This document shows positions 17,096 to 26,027 of a stretch of DNA of 64,000 bases, one piece after another. The DNA comes from a virus. The notes below the pieces were generated by a model. That model was given only the letters and a program-made list of their open reading frames with translations, was not told where the DNA came from and did no database searches. Every line of letters begins with the position of its first letter. The first letter of the stretch is position 1. The stretch is taken from positions 1 through 64,000 of IMG/VR virus record IMGVR_UViG_3300032092_000023. One strand, written 5' to 3'. The position numbers and the translations under genes are program-made.

Positions 17096-18934
17096 TTAAT
17101 AATTTCCACGTTTTCCTTTCTTTGATACATTCATTCCAGGATATTTTGGCTGAAAAGATTGTGCTTTATTGTCTATATCCCGAATGACTTGAAATAGGTC
17201 AGATAGCCCTTCCTCATTAGCATCGCCGGCAGACATTCTTTTCTCTACTGCGGAAACAACATATTGATTAACGCTGTCGTAAACATCTTCTACCATTTCA
17301 TAAAAATCTGTAGAGTCAAAGAAAGGTACTAAGTTAACACATGTCATAGCAGTATCATCATTACCAGTTTGTGCTTCATACCGACCAACATTATTTATTC
17401 CAAACGATGAAAGTTCTTCAAAGGTTTTATACTCATTAACAACTATCTTTCTTGTTTGTATCAAATTGCGTAGTTCACGTGCATAAGATTCTTTATTATC
17501 CTTTTGAATCTTAACACCCAATTTAAGAGTGTCATTTGCCATTGAATGCTTAGTAAAAAGAAATATCTCTGGGTAAAATTCTCGGTTTTTTGAAAGACGT
17601 TCAAATACTAGGTTACCTTTAAAGTTAACCTCCATGACTATTTTGATCCGTTCTGGCTGATATATGTCAAAGACAAGGATTTCTAAAGCCTTTGACATAT
17701 CTTCAACTGAGAGAACATTTGATCGAAACATACCTACTTGCTTTAGTCTAAAGAAAGAAGATTCATCATTCCAATTCTTTGTCTTACGAATCATTGCCGG
17801 CGATTTAGGCTCTAGCTTCATAATATTAATCACTGAATAATCTCGACCTACGCCGTCTCCAATATCAACAACAAAAACTATGCTTTCTTTTTTTGCGGCT
17901 GATGATGTAGGGTCATAGTCAGGATGCCAGGTAATTGCTTCAGACAACTCAGAATAATCTATAAAGTCATCAATTTCCCTCCACTTATACTTCTTAGAAA
18001 TTCTTTTCATGTAATGCAAAGTAGATGAAGGTAAGAGCAGTCGAGAACTTGCTAAGAACTGGTTTCCATATTCTTGGTTAAACAGCTCTTCACTTCCTAA
18101 GTTGGCAATTTCTTGCCGTTTCCAATTATCATCGCGCCCGGGGACTTGCCACCAATCAACTCGTATTGAATGATACGCATTCTTTCCTTCTAATGCACCT
18201 TGGTATATCTCGTGAAAGAGATTCATGCCATTTGGTGTGGAAGAAATAATGATACGAGATATCTTGGATGAAGACAGCGTAGGATAAATTGAACGATAGA
18301 AAGACGATAAAAAGTTATTGTGAATATGCGCAAACTCATCGGCGTATAACAAGTGGATGGTAAATCCAATTGCTGCTGTTTTAGTAGTTGCTTGTGAGAA
18401 TAGACGATTCCCATTATCAAACTTCATACCGGTAACTCCACCGGTTGCTGTTCCCGGCTTCATAAAGAAAGGAAGATTCTTTAGAATCGTTTTAATCTTA
18501 TCAACAATTTCATTAGTAGTTGCAAGTTTGTTGGCAACTACCATGACATTTCTATCATAGTGAAAACACAAGTACCATGCAATAAAGATCGACGATGTTA
18601 CTGTCTTACCAATCTGTCGAGAGGCAAGCATGACATTAAACCGGTTTTCCTGAAAGTTTTTAAGCATTTCTTTCTGATAATCACGAAGCGTGATTCGACG
18701 AATACCTTCATCGGTCATTGAAAAACAATACTTTTCACCAAAGTAGACCACGTCATTGGCACACTTTGCTAATTCCTCAATTTCTTCTTGCGAGTATTCA
18801 AAAACAATGTCTCCCGCTCGCATGTCTGTCTTGCCATCAAAAAACGGCGAGTAGTCAGCGGGTAGTCCTGCGTCTATGCGAACGACTTCTTCCGCTATTT
18901 TTTTGCTACTCCAGACTTTTCCTCTATTACTCAT
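17096..18934 (-). CDS. Terminase large subunit (gp17-like)
   Basis: 612 aa, almost the same as T4 gp17 (610). ATPase domain: Walker A variant ASRQIGKT at about residue 106, Walker B LLYADEFA at about 195, coupling motif IISSTPNG at about 231. Nuclease domain: FVVDIGDGVGRDYSVINI with the first metal-binding Asp at about 354 and a distal Asp near GNDDTAMT at about 538. The enzyme drives DNA into the prohead and cuts the concatemer. The start overlaps the stop of the upstream small-subunit candidate by 4 nt. Confidence 0.93.
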   Translation of the reverse strand: MSNRGKVWSSKKIAEEVVRIDAGLPADYSPFFDGKTDMRAGDIVFEYSQEEIEELAKCANDVVYFGEKYCFSMTDEGIRRITLRDYQKEMLKNFQENRFNVMLASRQIGKTVTSSIFIAWYLCFHYDRNVMVVANKLATTNEIVDKIKTILKNLPFFMKPGTATGGVTGMKFDNGNRLFSQATTKTAAIGFTIHLLYADEFAHIHNNFLSSFYRSIYPTLSSSKISRIIISSTPNGMNLFHEIYQGALEGKNAYHSIRVDWWQVPGRDDNWKRQEIANLGSEELFNQEYGNQFLASSRLLLPSSTLHYMKRISKKYKWREIDDFIDYSELSEAITWHPDYDPTSSAAKKESIVFVVDIGDGVGRDYSVINIMKLEPKSPAMIRKTKNWNDESSFFRLKQVGMFRSNVLSVEDMSKALEILVFDIYQPERIKIVMEVNFKGNLVFERLSKNREFYPEIFLFTKHSMANDTLKLGVKIQKDNKESYARELRNLIQTRKIVVNEYKTFEELSSFGINNVGRYEAQTGNDDTAMTCVNLVPFFDSTDFYEMVEDVYDSVNQYVVSAVEKRMSAGDANEEGLSDLFQVIRDIDNKAQSFQPKYPGMNVSKKGKRGNY

Positions 18935-19596
18935 TCTTCTGTCTCCTCATCTTTTATGCTAGCATCGCCTTTTCTTTCTGGGATTGCTTGACGAATCATA
19001 TCCATCAATCCTTTAGTACCACGAAACTGCGTGCTGTTTGGTGAATCGCCAGATTCCACACTGTATTCGCCTGGGCTTAATTGCGTAGGCTCTTCTGATT
19101 TCTTAAGTCGGTAATCTTCTTTAAGATTCTTGTAATTGTTCTCCATGATGACCATGAATTGAGCAAGATGCTTAACGATTTCCATTTTAGATCTTTGCAG
19201 AGATGATAGCACCTCAAAAGTTCTAGGATGAGTATTTCCATTGTCAATTTCTTCAAGTAGTTTAATGATAGCGTGTTCCGCCGTCTTCATTTGGAATAAT
19301 AGGTTTGACACTGTTATTTTGTCAACCGCGTTTTTTTGTCTAACATAAGGTATTTCCGATATGATTGACTTATCTAAATAAAATTCCGCGATTGAGTCGA
19401 CAATACCAGTTGCGGTGCCGTCTGACTCAGTTTTTACTAATTCGTAATTTAGAAATGTTGAAGCTGATCTTTGCGGAAGAACGGATTTTGCTTGATGTAC
19501 TAGAGAAGCTACTTCCGTAACGTCCTGGTTAATCATTTTTTCCAATTCTTCTTTTAATTGCAATTCTTTAACTCTTTCTTCTGTAGGTTTTCTCAT
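18931..19596 (-). CDS. Probable terminase small subunit (gp16-like)
   Basis: 221 aa, helical. The central part (about residues 95-165) has two long amphipathic helices suited to ring oligomerisation, and the C-terminus carries a short conserved-looking FRGTKGLMDMIRQ segment before an acidic tail. I see no strong sequence signature; the call rests on position immediately before TerL with ATGA overlap, length and helical composition. TerS proteins are poorly conserved. Confidence 0.55.
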   Translation of the reverse strand: MRKPTEERVKELQLKEELEKMINQDVTEVASLVHQAKSVLPQRSASTFLNYELVKTESDGTATGIVDSIAEFYLDKSIISEIPYVRQKNAVDKITVSNLLFQMKTAEHAIIKLLEEIDNGNTHPRTFEVLSSLQRSKMEIVKHLAQFMVIMENNYKNLKEDYRLKKSEEPTQLSPGEYSVESGDSPNSTQFRGTKGLMDMIRQAIPERKGDASIKDEETEE

Positions 19597-19598
19597 AC

Positions 19599-21608
19599 TT
19601 ATTTGGTTTTTCCGAAAAACGGCAGATTAAGACGAGATACTGCGTTATCAATTATGATGGCGTATTGCGCATCCTGAACAATAGTTTGATTCAGAATAGT
19701 CATTTGTTTGACTAGGTCGCTCTCTGTCTTATTGAATAATCTAATGTTTGTGTACATGAGATTGCTTGCTGGTAGGCGGTATAAATAATCACCATCACCT
19801 GCTGTTCTGTTTACCGGCTGTGCTATGTATGTCTTTGAGTATATATTCTCTAGATCAGTCGTCCGTTGCGGAGTAGAATCACCTTCTGACCATTTTCTAA
19901 CCCAGACGTCAAGAGACACTTGCTGATAAAAATTATTTATGTTTAAGAAGAAAGCATACCAAGATCCTTCAATTAAGTTATTTGGCAAGATGAATGTAAG
20001 TTTTTCACTTGTCGACTTAAATACAAAATACCGGCTTGCATATATTGATAACTTCCAACCACTCTGTAATATACTATCATAGCCATCAAGTAAAACGGTT
20101 TCGTATGCAGGCTCTAGATGATAACCCGATGTCACGCTAGCGCTAGCCCATCCTGAATAGTATGCGTCCAAGAATGCTATTATTTCAGTGTCAACCTCCA
20201 TTGTGATTAAGAAACCTCCGGCAATTGGAGTAGTACTTAAGAAAGTTCCATATAAAGAAAGACCGTTAAACCGTGTTACTTTTAATAGATCACCTAGCTG
20301 ATAGCTACGTTTCATTGTAATAATAAAACTTATTGCAGTCGTAGTGGTGCTAACAGCACCTTTTTGTATTTGCCCACGGATGACATCCTTAGGCAATGTC
20401 AATTTTGGTTTAATTTCTTTAATCCATCCAAGAAGTGAACGTTCTTCCGTGCTATCGGCAGGAAACACGGATAATGCGCGATATGTAATAGCAGTAGGAT
20501 TATTGGCGGTTGCAAATATTGATCGTAAATCGTACTGAGTTTCGGCAAGAGTTAGATTATAATTTCGTAGGTCTTCTTGGACTATAATTAGGTCATCATT
20601 TACTGAAAGACGGATAGGATCGTAATCGCGCGATCCTAGCTTAGGATCATACTGCTGTGGTTTAGTAATCTTGATTTCATCTTGACGAACTTCTTCGCCA
20701 AACCTTTCTTCGGAATTCCAAGAGATAGAGTCAAGCTCTTCACGTAAATCTTGAGGCTCATAACGATTAGACTTAGGAGCATACTTCTTAAGAGAAACTT
20801 TCCAATAAACCTCACGTTGCATGATATCTTTCCAGAGGTAAGAACTTTCTACTTCATAGATACGATTCGCTAATGGGAAATAGATAATGTCTCTTTTTTG
20901 CGGAGCTGTACCTATTCCAAATACTTCTTCAAAGTAATTCTTAACAATGTGTACCTCAAAAGGCATCTCAAAGTCAAGACCCATTGGCGTGAATTCTATC
21001 TTGCTATCAGGAAATTCATTATTGGGAACTAACAGTTTGACTATGCAAGGATCGTCTACATCATATAGCGTCCATTCATGAAGCGTGAAGTCTTTTCCTA
21101 TTGCCATAGGAACTGCCCGCGCATATTGCACGTCGTGACCAAACAGCTTATTAATAGCGTATGACAATTCTTTATACAGAACAACCGCCGGATTAACTTC
21201 GTACGGTCGAAATGTAAAGTTTTCGATTTTTGTAAGATTGCTGATATTTCCTTTTTCGGAAACAAGGAGAGGCGGACGGTAGCCTAAAAATTTATCAGCA
21301 GCGTCAGCTGATTGCTCATACTCCAGATAGACATCATTAATTATGATAGGTCCTCCGCCAGTTAGCGTATACCGAAAGTCTACGTAGAGATCGTTTTCTG
21401 GATTAAGAATAATTTGGTTTAAGTTTTCTACGGTTAAGTCAATCCAAGAAGCCCGCACTAGGTTAGTCACGCCCCATCTAAATTCCCTTTTCACAGTTCC
21501 TACACCGGAAAGATCTTCAACCCAGTTAAGAAGTTTAGTTACGTAATGGTAAGGCTCTTGCTGTGTGAACTTGGCAAAGTCGCCAACATTCGTTAGTGTT
21601 GCTAACAT
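19599..21608 (-). CDS. Virion protein with gp14-like neck segment
   Basis: 669 aa. Residues about 225-285 (FEEVFGIGTAPQKRDIIYFPLANRIYEV in parts, then a charged strand) match the pattern PKxGDxIYFPxxNxxFEI seen in T4 neck protein gp14. The rest is beta-rich with no enzyme motif, and T4 gp14 is only about 256 aa, so this is a much longer relative or a protein that shares one domain. It lies upstream of TerS/TerL. The start codon and late promoter lie within a 14-bp inverted repeat (see 21606-21644). Confidence 0.5.
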   Translation of the reverse strand: MLATLTNVGDFAKFTQQEPYHYVTKLLNWVEDLSGVGTVKREFRWGVTNLVRASWIDLTVENLNQIILNPENDLYVDFRYTLTGGGPIIINDVYLEYEQSADAADKFLGYRPPLLVSEKGNISNLTKIENFTFRPYEVNPAVVLYKELSYAINKLFGHDVQYARAVPMAIGKDFTLHEWTLYDVDDPCIVKLLVPNNEFPDSKIEFTPMGLDFEMPFEVHIVKNYFEEVFGIGTAPQKRDIIYFPLANRIYEVESSYLWKDIMQREVYWKVSLKKYAPKSNRYEPQDLREELDSISWNSEERFGEEVRQDEIKITKPQQYDPKLGSRDYDPIRLSVNDDLIIVQEDLRNYNLTLAETQYDLRSIFATANNPTAITYRALSVFPADSTEERSLLGWIKEIKPKLTLPKDVIRGQIQKGAVSTTTTAISFIITMKRSYQLGDLLKVTRFNGLSLYGTFLSTTPIAGGFLITMEVDTEIIAFLDAYYSGWASASVTSGYHLEPAYETVLLDGYDSILQSGWKLSIYASRYFVFKSTSEKLTFILPNNLIEGSWYAFFLNINNFYQQVSLDVWVRKWSEGDSTPQRTTDLENIYSKTYIAQPVNRTAGDGDYLYRLPASNLMYTNIRLFNKTESDLVKQMTILNQTIVQDAQYAIIIDNAVSRLNLPFFGKTK

Positions 21609-21644
21609 TAAAAAGGATACTTTTTCTATATATCCTTTTTAATG
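21606..21644 (-). promoter_or_regulatory. Late promoter inside a start-codon hairpin
   Basis: The minus strand holds a perfect 14-bp inverted repeat, CATTAAAAAGGATA and TATCCTTTTTAATG, with an 11-nt loop. The right arm ends in the start codon of the gene at 21608. The late box GATATATAG (21626-21634) spans left arm and loop. Read-through RNA from upstream would fold and hide the start; RNA begun at this promoter would lack the left arm and be translatable. Confidence 0.75.
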
Positions 21645-21652
21645 CTACAGTA

Positions 21653-22069
21653 TTACTTAAGTAGTTCGGAAAACTTTTTTATATCGTTAATCATGCGGTC
21701 CCCTAGTATTTCTATTCCGTCTTCAAGATTTCTGCGGGAAATTTTATGAACCTCGCAGTAAGTTTTTAAAACCTCTTCTGTTACCGATAGCGCAGCAGCT
21801 TTCTTTTCTTTCTCTTTTTTTGTTTTGACATACATCCAAGACGGCGTTCGGTTGTACCTCTTACTTAGGAGTTCCTGCCAAAAAGTAACAGCCTGTGCTG
21901 GGTTAATCTTAATATGATTGAAAGCTGCTGCTTGGACAGGAAAGTTAATACTTGACAAACGATTGACCATAAAGAAGTGTCTTGCTCGTTCATGCATTTT
22001 AGTTTTCTTAAACTCTTCGGGTTTAGAAAACATTCCGTTGATGAATTCGAATAGGTCAGGTGCTGCCAT
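21653..22069 (-). CDS. Clamp loader small subunit (gp62-like)
   Basis: 138 aa. It follows the pattern of phage clamp loader A subunits: N-terminal LFEFINGMFSKPEEF, then FFMVNRLSSINFPVQAAAFN (the MVNR motif with a following helix), a middle segment with a Tyr/Lys-rich WMYVKTKKEKEKK, and a C-terminal helical segment beginning LKTYCEVHKISRRNLED. In T4 this protein pairs with gp44 in a 4:1 complex that loads the gp45 clamp; the large subunit is encoded 1.9 kb upstream (23963-24913). It is shorter than T4 gp62 (187 aa). Confidence 0.65.
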   Translation of the reverse strand: MAAPDLFEFINGMFSKPEEFKKTKMHERARHFFMVNRLSSINFPVQAAAFNHIKINPAQAVTFWQELLSKRYNRTPSWMYVKTKKEKEKKAAALSVTEEVLKTYCEVHKISRRNLEDGIEILGDRMINDIKKFSELLK

Positions 22070-22078
22070 ATATTGTTT

Positions 22079-22309
22079 TTATTCAGCTTTAGATTTTAGT
22101 TCTTTGCTTATTTCGTCAAGTCTGTTATTAATTCCTTTGTACTCTTTTTCAATCCACATGCTAAAGGTGAAGAAAGTAACCCACATCTGCCAATTAAGGC
22201 ATTCTTCAAAAGGTATTGATTGAAAAGTTGATCGCGCAAGAGAAGAAACAATTATTATGCAGATTGCTATGAGAATAACTATTTTAAGTATGATTCCAAT
22301 AAGTTTCAT
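22079..22309 (-). CDS. Small single-pass membrane protein
   Basis: 76 aa. Hydrophobic residues 4-25 form one TM helix, then a Trp-rich patch (LNWQMWVTFFTFSMW) that may be a second membrane-associated segment, and a charged helical tail. No family recognised. It lies between the FEN nuclease and the clamp loader small subunit genes, 2-9 nt from each, so it is co-transcribed with replication genes. Confidence 0.45.
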   Translation of the reverse strand: MKLIGIILKIVILIAICIIIVSSLARSTFQSIPFEECLNWQMWVTFFTFSMWIEKEYKGINNRLDEISKELKSKAE

Positions 22310-22311
22310 GG

Positions 22312-23418
22312 TTACATTTTAAATTGTGAAAAGATATCTGCTTCAAAGGTTCGTCCACCGCTAATGAAACGAGTACCTTCAAGAATAACGCTCATATCGT
22401 ATTTCTGTGCACTTAATTCTTTTGTATCTTCTTCCTTAGAATAAGCAACAGTAAATGCTTCTTGAATGTCAGTAGGAATAATTCGTTTATCCAAGTAAAC
22501 CAATTTAAGATTTCTTTCCAATCGCGAGCGGATTGCTTCAGCGGGAGCAACTTGTTTACACGCAGCTGATATACCATTGGCAACCTCGATGCAGCGTGAT
22601 GGCAAGTCCATAACATCATTAATAGGATTTGACATTTGCATGATTTCATAAATCCTTGCAGCTTTGGATCCTGTCACGCGGTATGTCTTACCTTTATTTT
22701 CCCATGTCCAGATTGATGGTACTGCGTCTCCTGCGTCTCCAGTAATTACTTTCTCAAAGATCATATACGCTGCGTCAATTTCTTCTACAGTAACTGCGGA
22801 AAGAGCTTCTGCAATAAGATCCTTATTACGATTCATAAAGGTTGATGCGTCAAAGAGATCGTATTCTTCTGCTTTTAACCATTGTGAAAACCCTTGCGGA
22901 GCAACAATCTTGCGATTCTTAGAATTAGGATTATAGACAACGATAAAGTTTTTTCCGTTAAACTTAACGCACTGTGTTAAATCTTTATCACCGGTAACAA
23001 TCACGCTATCTTGGCCGTCTTGAAAGAAGCGATCAGCCCATAGGTACATAAGATCATCGCCTTCGGCGCGTTCCTCTTTGGAAATGATAAAACCTTTCTT
23101 GGCAAGGATTGTTCCAAATTCATTCATGCATTTATAGAAAACGTCCCAATCAATAGCGGACTCATCTTTCTCACGATTTGACTTATAGCCGCCTTCTTCA
23201 ATCTCAATGTCTTTACGCCAAGAACGCGAGTCAATGGTAAAGATTACACGTGATGGATTGCCAAACGTTCGAATGGCGTGTGAAAGGTCAGTGGCTACTT
23301 TACGCATGAACATCTCTTGATCTGTGTTTGAGCTAAGTAGCTTACCACCTTTGGAATAGCCACCAAAGATAAAGAGTGTTTTGTAAAATAGGTAATTTCC
23401 GTCTACGATGATATTCAT
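22312..23418 (-). CDS. rnh: RNase H / 5'-3' exonuclease of the FEN family
   Basis: 368 aa. FEN-type metal-binding motifs are in order: IVDGNYLFYK at the N-terminus, GYKSNR at about residue 77 (DNA-binding Lys/Arg), ERAEGDDLMYLWA with paired acidic residues, VTGDKDLTQ, and ITGDAGDAVPS with two more Asp. A helix-hairpin-helix-like region follows. T4 RNase H (305 aa) removes Okazaki primers and belongs to this family. An early-type promoter lies directly upstream and the protein belongs with the clamp loader genes. Confidence 0.85.
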   Translation of the reverse strand: MNIIVDGNYLFYKTLFIFGGYSKGGKLLSSNTDQEMFMRKVATDLSHAIRTFGNPSRVIFTIDSRSWRKDIEIEEGGYKSNREKDESAIDWDVFYKCMNEFGTILAKKGFIISKEERAEGDDLMYLWADRFFQDGQDSVIVTGDKDLTQCVKFNGKNFIVVYNPNSKNRKIVAPQGFSQWLKAEEYDLFDASTFMNRNKDLIAEALSAVTVEEIDAAYMIFEKVITGDAGDAVPSIWTWENKGKTYRVTGSKAARIYEIMQMSNPINDVMDLPSRCIEVANGISAACKQVAPAEAIRSRLERNLKLVYLDKRIIPTDIQEAFTVAYSKEEDTKELSAQKYDMSVILEGTRFISGGRTFEADIFSQFKM

Positions 23419-23434
23419 GTTTTTAAGATTTAAG

Positions 23435-23466
23435 TAAATTTAACCAAAAGATTTGACATATGCAAA
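23435..23466 (-). promoter_or_regulatory. Early promoter, TTTGC / TAAATTTA
   Basis: Minus strand: TTTGC, 15 nt, TGGT, TAAATTTA; spacer exactly 19 nt. It lacks the GTTAATAACTTT upstream element of the other three copies because the preceding gene ends there. It drives the FEN nuclease gene. Confidence 0.65.
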
Positions 23467-23472
23467 TTTATT

Positions 23473-23721
23473 TTACACATAATGCCATTTTTGTAAGATG
23501 GCACGAACATTATTTTCAAAAGCTTTTTTCAGTGCAGGAAGATCATTAATTGCTGGCAGGTTTCCTTGAAAAACGATTCCTCTTTGAAGGTTTCCTTCTG
23601 TGTCTACCAGATAAATGTATGTTCTTACTCCTATCTTAACAATATCAAACTTTTTTTCGTTTAGTCTTGGATAGTTGTTTTTGATGTATTCTTTAACATC
23701 ACTTACTCGACGTATCTCCAT
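23473..23721 (-). CDS. Small hypothetical protein
   Basis: 82 aa, begins MEIRRVSDVKEYI. A mixed alpha/beta pattern with strands FDIVKIGVRTYIYLVD and a C-terminal helix. No family recognised. It overlaps the end of the upstream small gene by 23 nt. Lies among clamp loader genes, so an early or middle accessory role is likely. Confidence 0.45.
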   Translation of the reverse strand: MEIRRVSDVKEYIKNNYPRLNEKKFDIVKIGVRTYIYLVDTEGNLQRGIVFQGNLPAINDLPALKKAFENNVRAILQKWHYV

Positions 23722-23953
23722 CTTCTATTTCTATTTTTGCGTATGGTTTTTTTCCACGCAGTTTTTGATTGAAAAATGCACCTTGCGATTCAGCTGCGCA
23801 GAATTCATTATATTCTTCTTGAGTTACTTCTCCGTACAAATACATGTTGCTGTTTGTCAACTCAACATACAGCTCTAGATCATCAGGATTGTACTCAGTT
23901 TTTTTAATAACGGATGAATTCCAAATTCTTCCTTCAGTAGTGATAATTTTCAT
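23699..23953 (-). CDS. Small hypothetical protein, KTSC-like pattern possible
   Basis: 84 aa. WNSSVIKKTEYNPDDLELYVEL, in parts, followed by YLYGEVTQEEYNEFCAAESQGAFFNQ. The layout (S-x-I ... Y-x-L-x-v-x-f ... Y-x-Y-x-x-V-x-x-x-x-Y-x-x-f-x-x-A-x-S-x-G-x-x-f-N) resembles KTSC domains, small modules common in phages and near lysyl-tRNA synthetase genes. Lies between clamp loader subunit genes. Function not known. Confidence 0.5.
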   Translation of the reverse strand: MKIITTEGRIWNSSVIKKTEYNPDDLELYVELTNSNMYLYGEVTQEEYNEFCAAESQGAFFNQKLRGKKPYAKIEIEDGDTSSK

Positions 23954-23962
23954 ATATGTATT

Positions 23963-24913
23963 TTAAGAATTAAAAATCATTTGACATTCATAAACCGCAG
24001 CAAGCATTGATATTGTAGGATCAATAACTGTCACACGTTGTGATTGGTAATGAGCTGTCTTGATAACAATTTGCGGAATTTTGGATACTTTTGTTGGATG
24101 GTTTTCTCGGATGTACTCCGGCAATTCACCTCCTAATGAAGCTAGCACTTCATCGACTTTTGAACCGTAATTTGTCATGAGAAACTTATAGTTCTCATGA
24201 GCATCACCGGTCTTAGTACAGAGCTCAAAGATATCGCGGAAAGAATAGTTTAATTGCTTAATGTCTTCAACTCGGATTTCTTTAACACCCTGAATAATAA
24301 AGTTTTGTGTCTTATTGAGAATTGAGCGCATGTCAGGAAAGTTTCTCTTAACGAATTCAATGACTGCGTCTCTCTCAATTGCGATTCCCGCATTCTTAAG
24401 AATTGACCAAGTTCGCTTAATGAACTCAACCATAACTTCTTTTTCCTCTTCTTTAGTAACAAAGTCAAAAGATAAGCAAGTAAATCTTGACTGTACTGGC
24501 TCCGGTACTTTATTGATATAGTTGCATGTGCCAATGAATCTTGCAGTGGAAGCAAACTTTTCAATGGTAGCGCGAAGTGCTTTATAGAATTGGTCGCTGG
24601 CGCCGTCCATCTCATCAAGAATAACCACTTTATATTTTTCTGCTCCGTCTAGGAGAGATATTGTTGAACACCAGTTAGTTATCTTATCACGAATCACATC
24701 AACCGAACTTTCATCAGAAACATTGATATAGAGATAAGGATAGTTGCTTGCGAGGACTTTAGCAAGAGATGTCTTACCTAGGCCAGGGGATCCATAAAAA
24801 AGATAATTTTGATGCAGCTCGCCTCCTCCAACGCTCTTGCGAATCCTGTCGGGTAGGATCATTTGCTCCAGAGTTTTTGGACGGTACTTTTCGGTAAATA
24901 ATTCTTGAATCAT
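23963..24913 (-). CDS. Clamp loader large subunit (gp44-like AAA+ ATPase)
   Basis: 316 aa, equal to T4 gp44 (319). AAA+ signatures: FTEKYRPKTLEQMILP at the N-terminus, Walker A FYGSPGLGKTSLAK at about residues 40-53, Walker B VVILDEMDGA at about 95, sensor 1 FIGTCNYINKV, and the SRF arginine finger motif at about 142. The C-terminal part is the helical collar. With the gp62-like subunit it opens and loads the gp45-like clamp at primer ends. Confidence 0.92.
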   Translation of the reverse strand: MIQELFTEKYRPKTLEQMILPDRIRKSVGGGELHQNYLFYGSPGLGKTSLAKVLASNYPYLYINVSDESSVDVIRDKITNWCSTISLLDGAEKYKVVILDEMDGASDQFYKALRATIEKFASTARFIGTCNYINKVPEPVQSRFTCLSFDFVTKEEEKEVMVEFIKRTWSILKNAGIAIERDAVIEFVKRNFPDMRSILNKTQNFIIQGVKEIRVEDIKQLNYSFRDIFELCTKTGDAHENYKFLMTNYGSKVDEVLASLGGELPEYIRENHPTKVSKIPQIVIKTAHYQSQRVTVIDPTISMLAAVYECQMIFNS

Positions 24914-24914
24914 T

Positions 24915-25142
24915 TTATGATCTTAGGGATTGGTTAGAAAGTTTTGCTTCAATATCAGTAACCGCTGTGTGCTTATCTTTAGCATCAACGTACTGTTGAA
25001 CAAGTTTGTCCATCTCCTCGGTAATCTGCGGATGTTCTCCAATTCCTACTGCGTTGTTTGCATAAATTGAAAGACGCGCGATTGCGTCAAGTTCGTCTGC
25101 TTTATATCGTGCTTTCAGAGCATCAAAAAGTAATCTATTCAT
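24915..25142 (-). CDS. Small hypothetical protein
   Basis: 75 aa, helical (MNRLLFDALKARYKADELDA and onward), no motif recognised. It ends one base before the gp44-like start, so it is translated together with the clamp loader. A small accessory replication factor is a guess from context only. Confidence 0.5.
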   Translation of the reverse strand: MNRLLFDALKARYKADELDAIARLSIYANNAVGIGEHPQITEEMDKLVQQYVDAKDKHTAVTDIEAKLSNQSLRS

Positions 25143-25194
25143 AGAGGGATTTTTCTTTATTGGTTATATTCAAAAAGTATACTATAGTTTTCTA

Positions 25195-25761
25195 TTAATG
25201 AAAATTTTCTCCGCCAAACCAAGCAACTAGGATTTTCTTAGTACCGCTGCTGACTTTTTCCACCGCGTTAACAACATATCCAGGGAAAGCTGTTATTGTT
25301 CCCAATGATCTTGATGTAGTCAGTAGTTCTCCGATATTAATGACCAGCTGTCCTCCGCGGTATTCATCGCTAGAAGATAGGTTGAGAATCATTACCAGCT
25401 TTCTACCAGAAAAGGGTATTCCTGTTGCAATATCACAATGCCAGTCCAAGTAATCTTCGGTAGAGAACTCATAGTACCACATATGTTCCACCATGTCAAG
25501 CGGATCAAACTTATACATTTCCTCATTAATCTTTAGAGCAAGATCATACATTTTTCCATAGATCCACGCTGTTGTATCGTCATAATGTACAAAAGAACCC
25601 TGAAACTTTCCATGTTTCTCAGGCTCAAATGTTTGAAGTGATAAGTTAGATGTAATCTCTAAAATCTTGCGGCTGTCTTCGGTATCAAAGCCTTCTTCAA
25701 TACAAGAAGGAGTTATGGGAGCTACAAGGTCAACGGTTTTGTGGTTTCCTATGTCTATCAT
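25195..25761 (-). CDS. 2-oxoglutarate/Fe(II) oxygenase-like protein with altered metal site
   Basis: 188 aa with a double-stranded beta-helix dioxygenase pattern: YEFSTEDYLDWHCDIATG holds the HxD motif (His and Asp at about residues 110-112), then LVMILNLSSSDEYRGGQLVI and TITAFPGYVVNAVEKVSSGTKKILVAWFGG. In active members the last segment has the second metal His in place of Asn (FPxxxxHxVxxVxxGxRxxLxxW) and an Arg that binds 2-oxoglutarate; here they are Asn and Lys. It may be a binding-only or altered enzyme. Phage relatives are often thought to modify DNA or proteins. Confidence 0.7.
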   Translation of the reverse strand: MIDIGNHKTVDLVAPITPSCIEEGFDTEDSRKILEITSNLSLQTFEPEKHGKFQGSFVHYDDTTAWIYGKMYDLALKINEEMYKFDPLDMVEHMWYYEFSTEDYLDWHCDIATGIPFSGRKLVMILNLSSSDEYRGGQLVINIGELLTTSRSLGTITAFPGYVVNAVEKVSSGTKKILVAWFGGENFH

Positions 25762-25764
25762 AGA

Positions 25765-25953
25765 TTAGAATTTATTAACAGCTTTCCAAATTTCGTCAAG
25801 CTTTTTTTCAGAGATCTTTTCCGAAGAGCTTTTAGTCATTAAGATTTGTTTGATAAATTGCAAACGGATTGCTGCAGTTTTAGGGTTTAACGTGGTTTCA
25901 ATAATTGCATCCGATAACTGGGATTGAATAACAAGGCTGACAGATATTTTCAT
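25765..25953 (-). CDS. Small hypothetical protein
   Basis: 62 aa, helical, begins MKISVSLVIQSQLSD. No family recognised. It is the first gene after a strong early-type promoter and ends 3 nt before the oxygenase-like gene, so the pair is likely expressed immediately after infection. Confidence 0.5.
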   Translation of the reverse strand: MKISVSLVIQSQLSDAIIETTLNPKTAAIRLQFIKQILMTKSSSEKISEKKLDEIWKAVNKF

Positions 25954-25972
25954 AGTTAATTAAATTGATAGT

Positions 25973-26027
25973 TAAAAATAACCAATCTATTTGAACCATG
26001 CAAACTTTTATTCATAAAGTTATTAAC
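25973..26027 (-). promoter_or_regulatory. Early promoter with upstream element
   Basis: Minus strand: GTTAATAACTTT, 11 nt, TTTGC, 15 nt, TGGT, TATTTTTA. All spacings equal those at 3905-3959 and 56229-56283. It sits right after the terminator of the portal gene. Confidence 0.75.
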
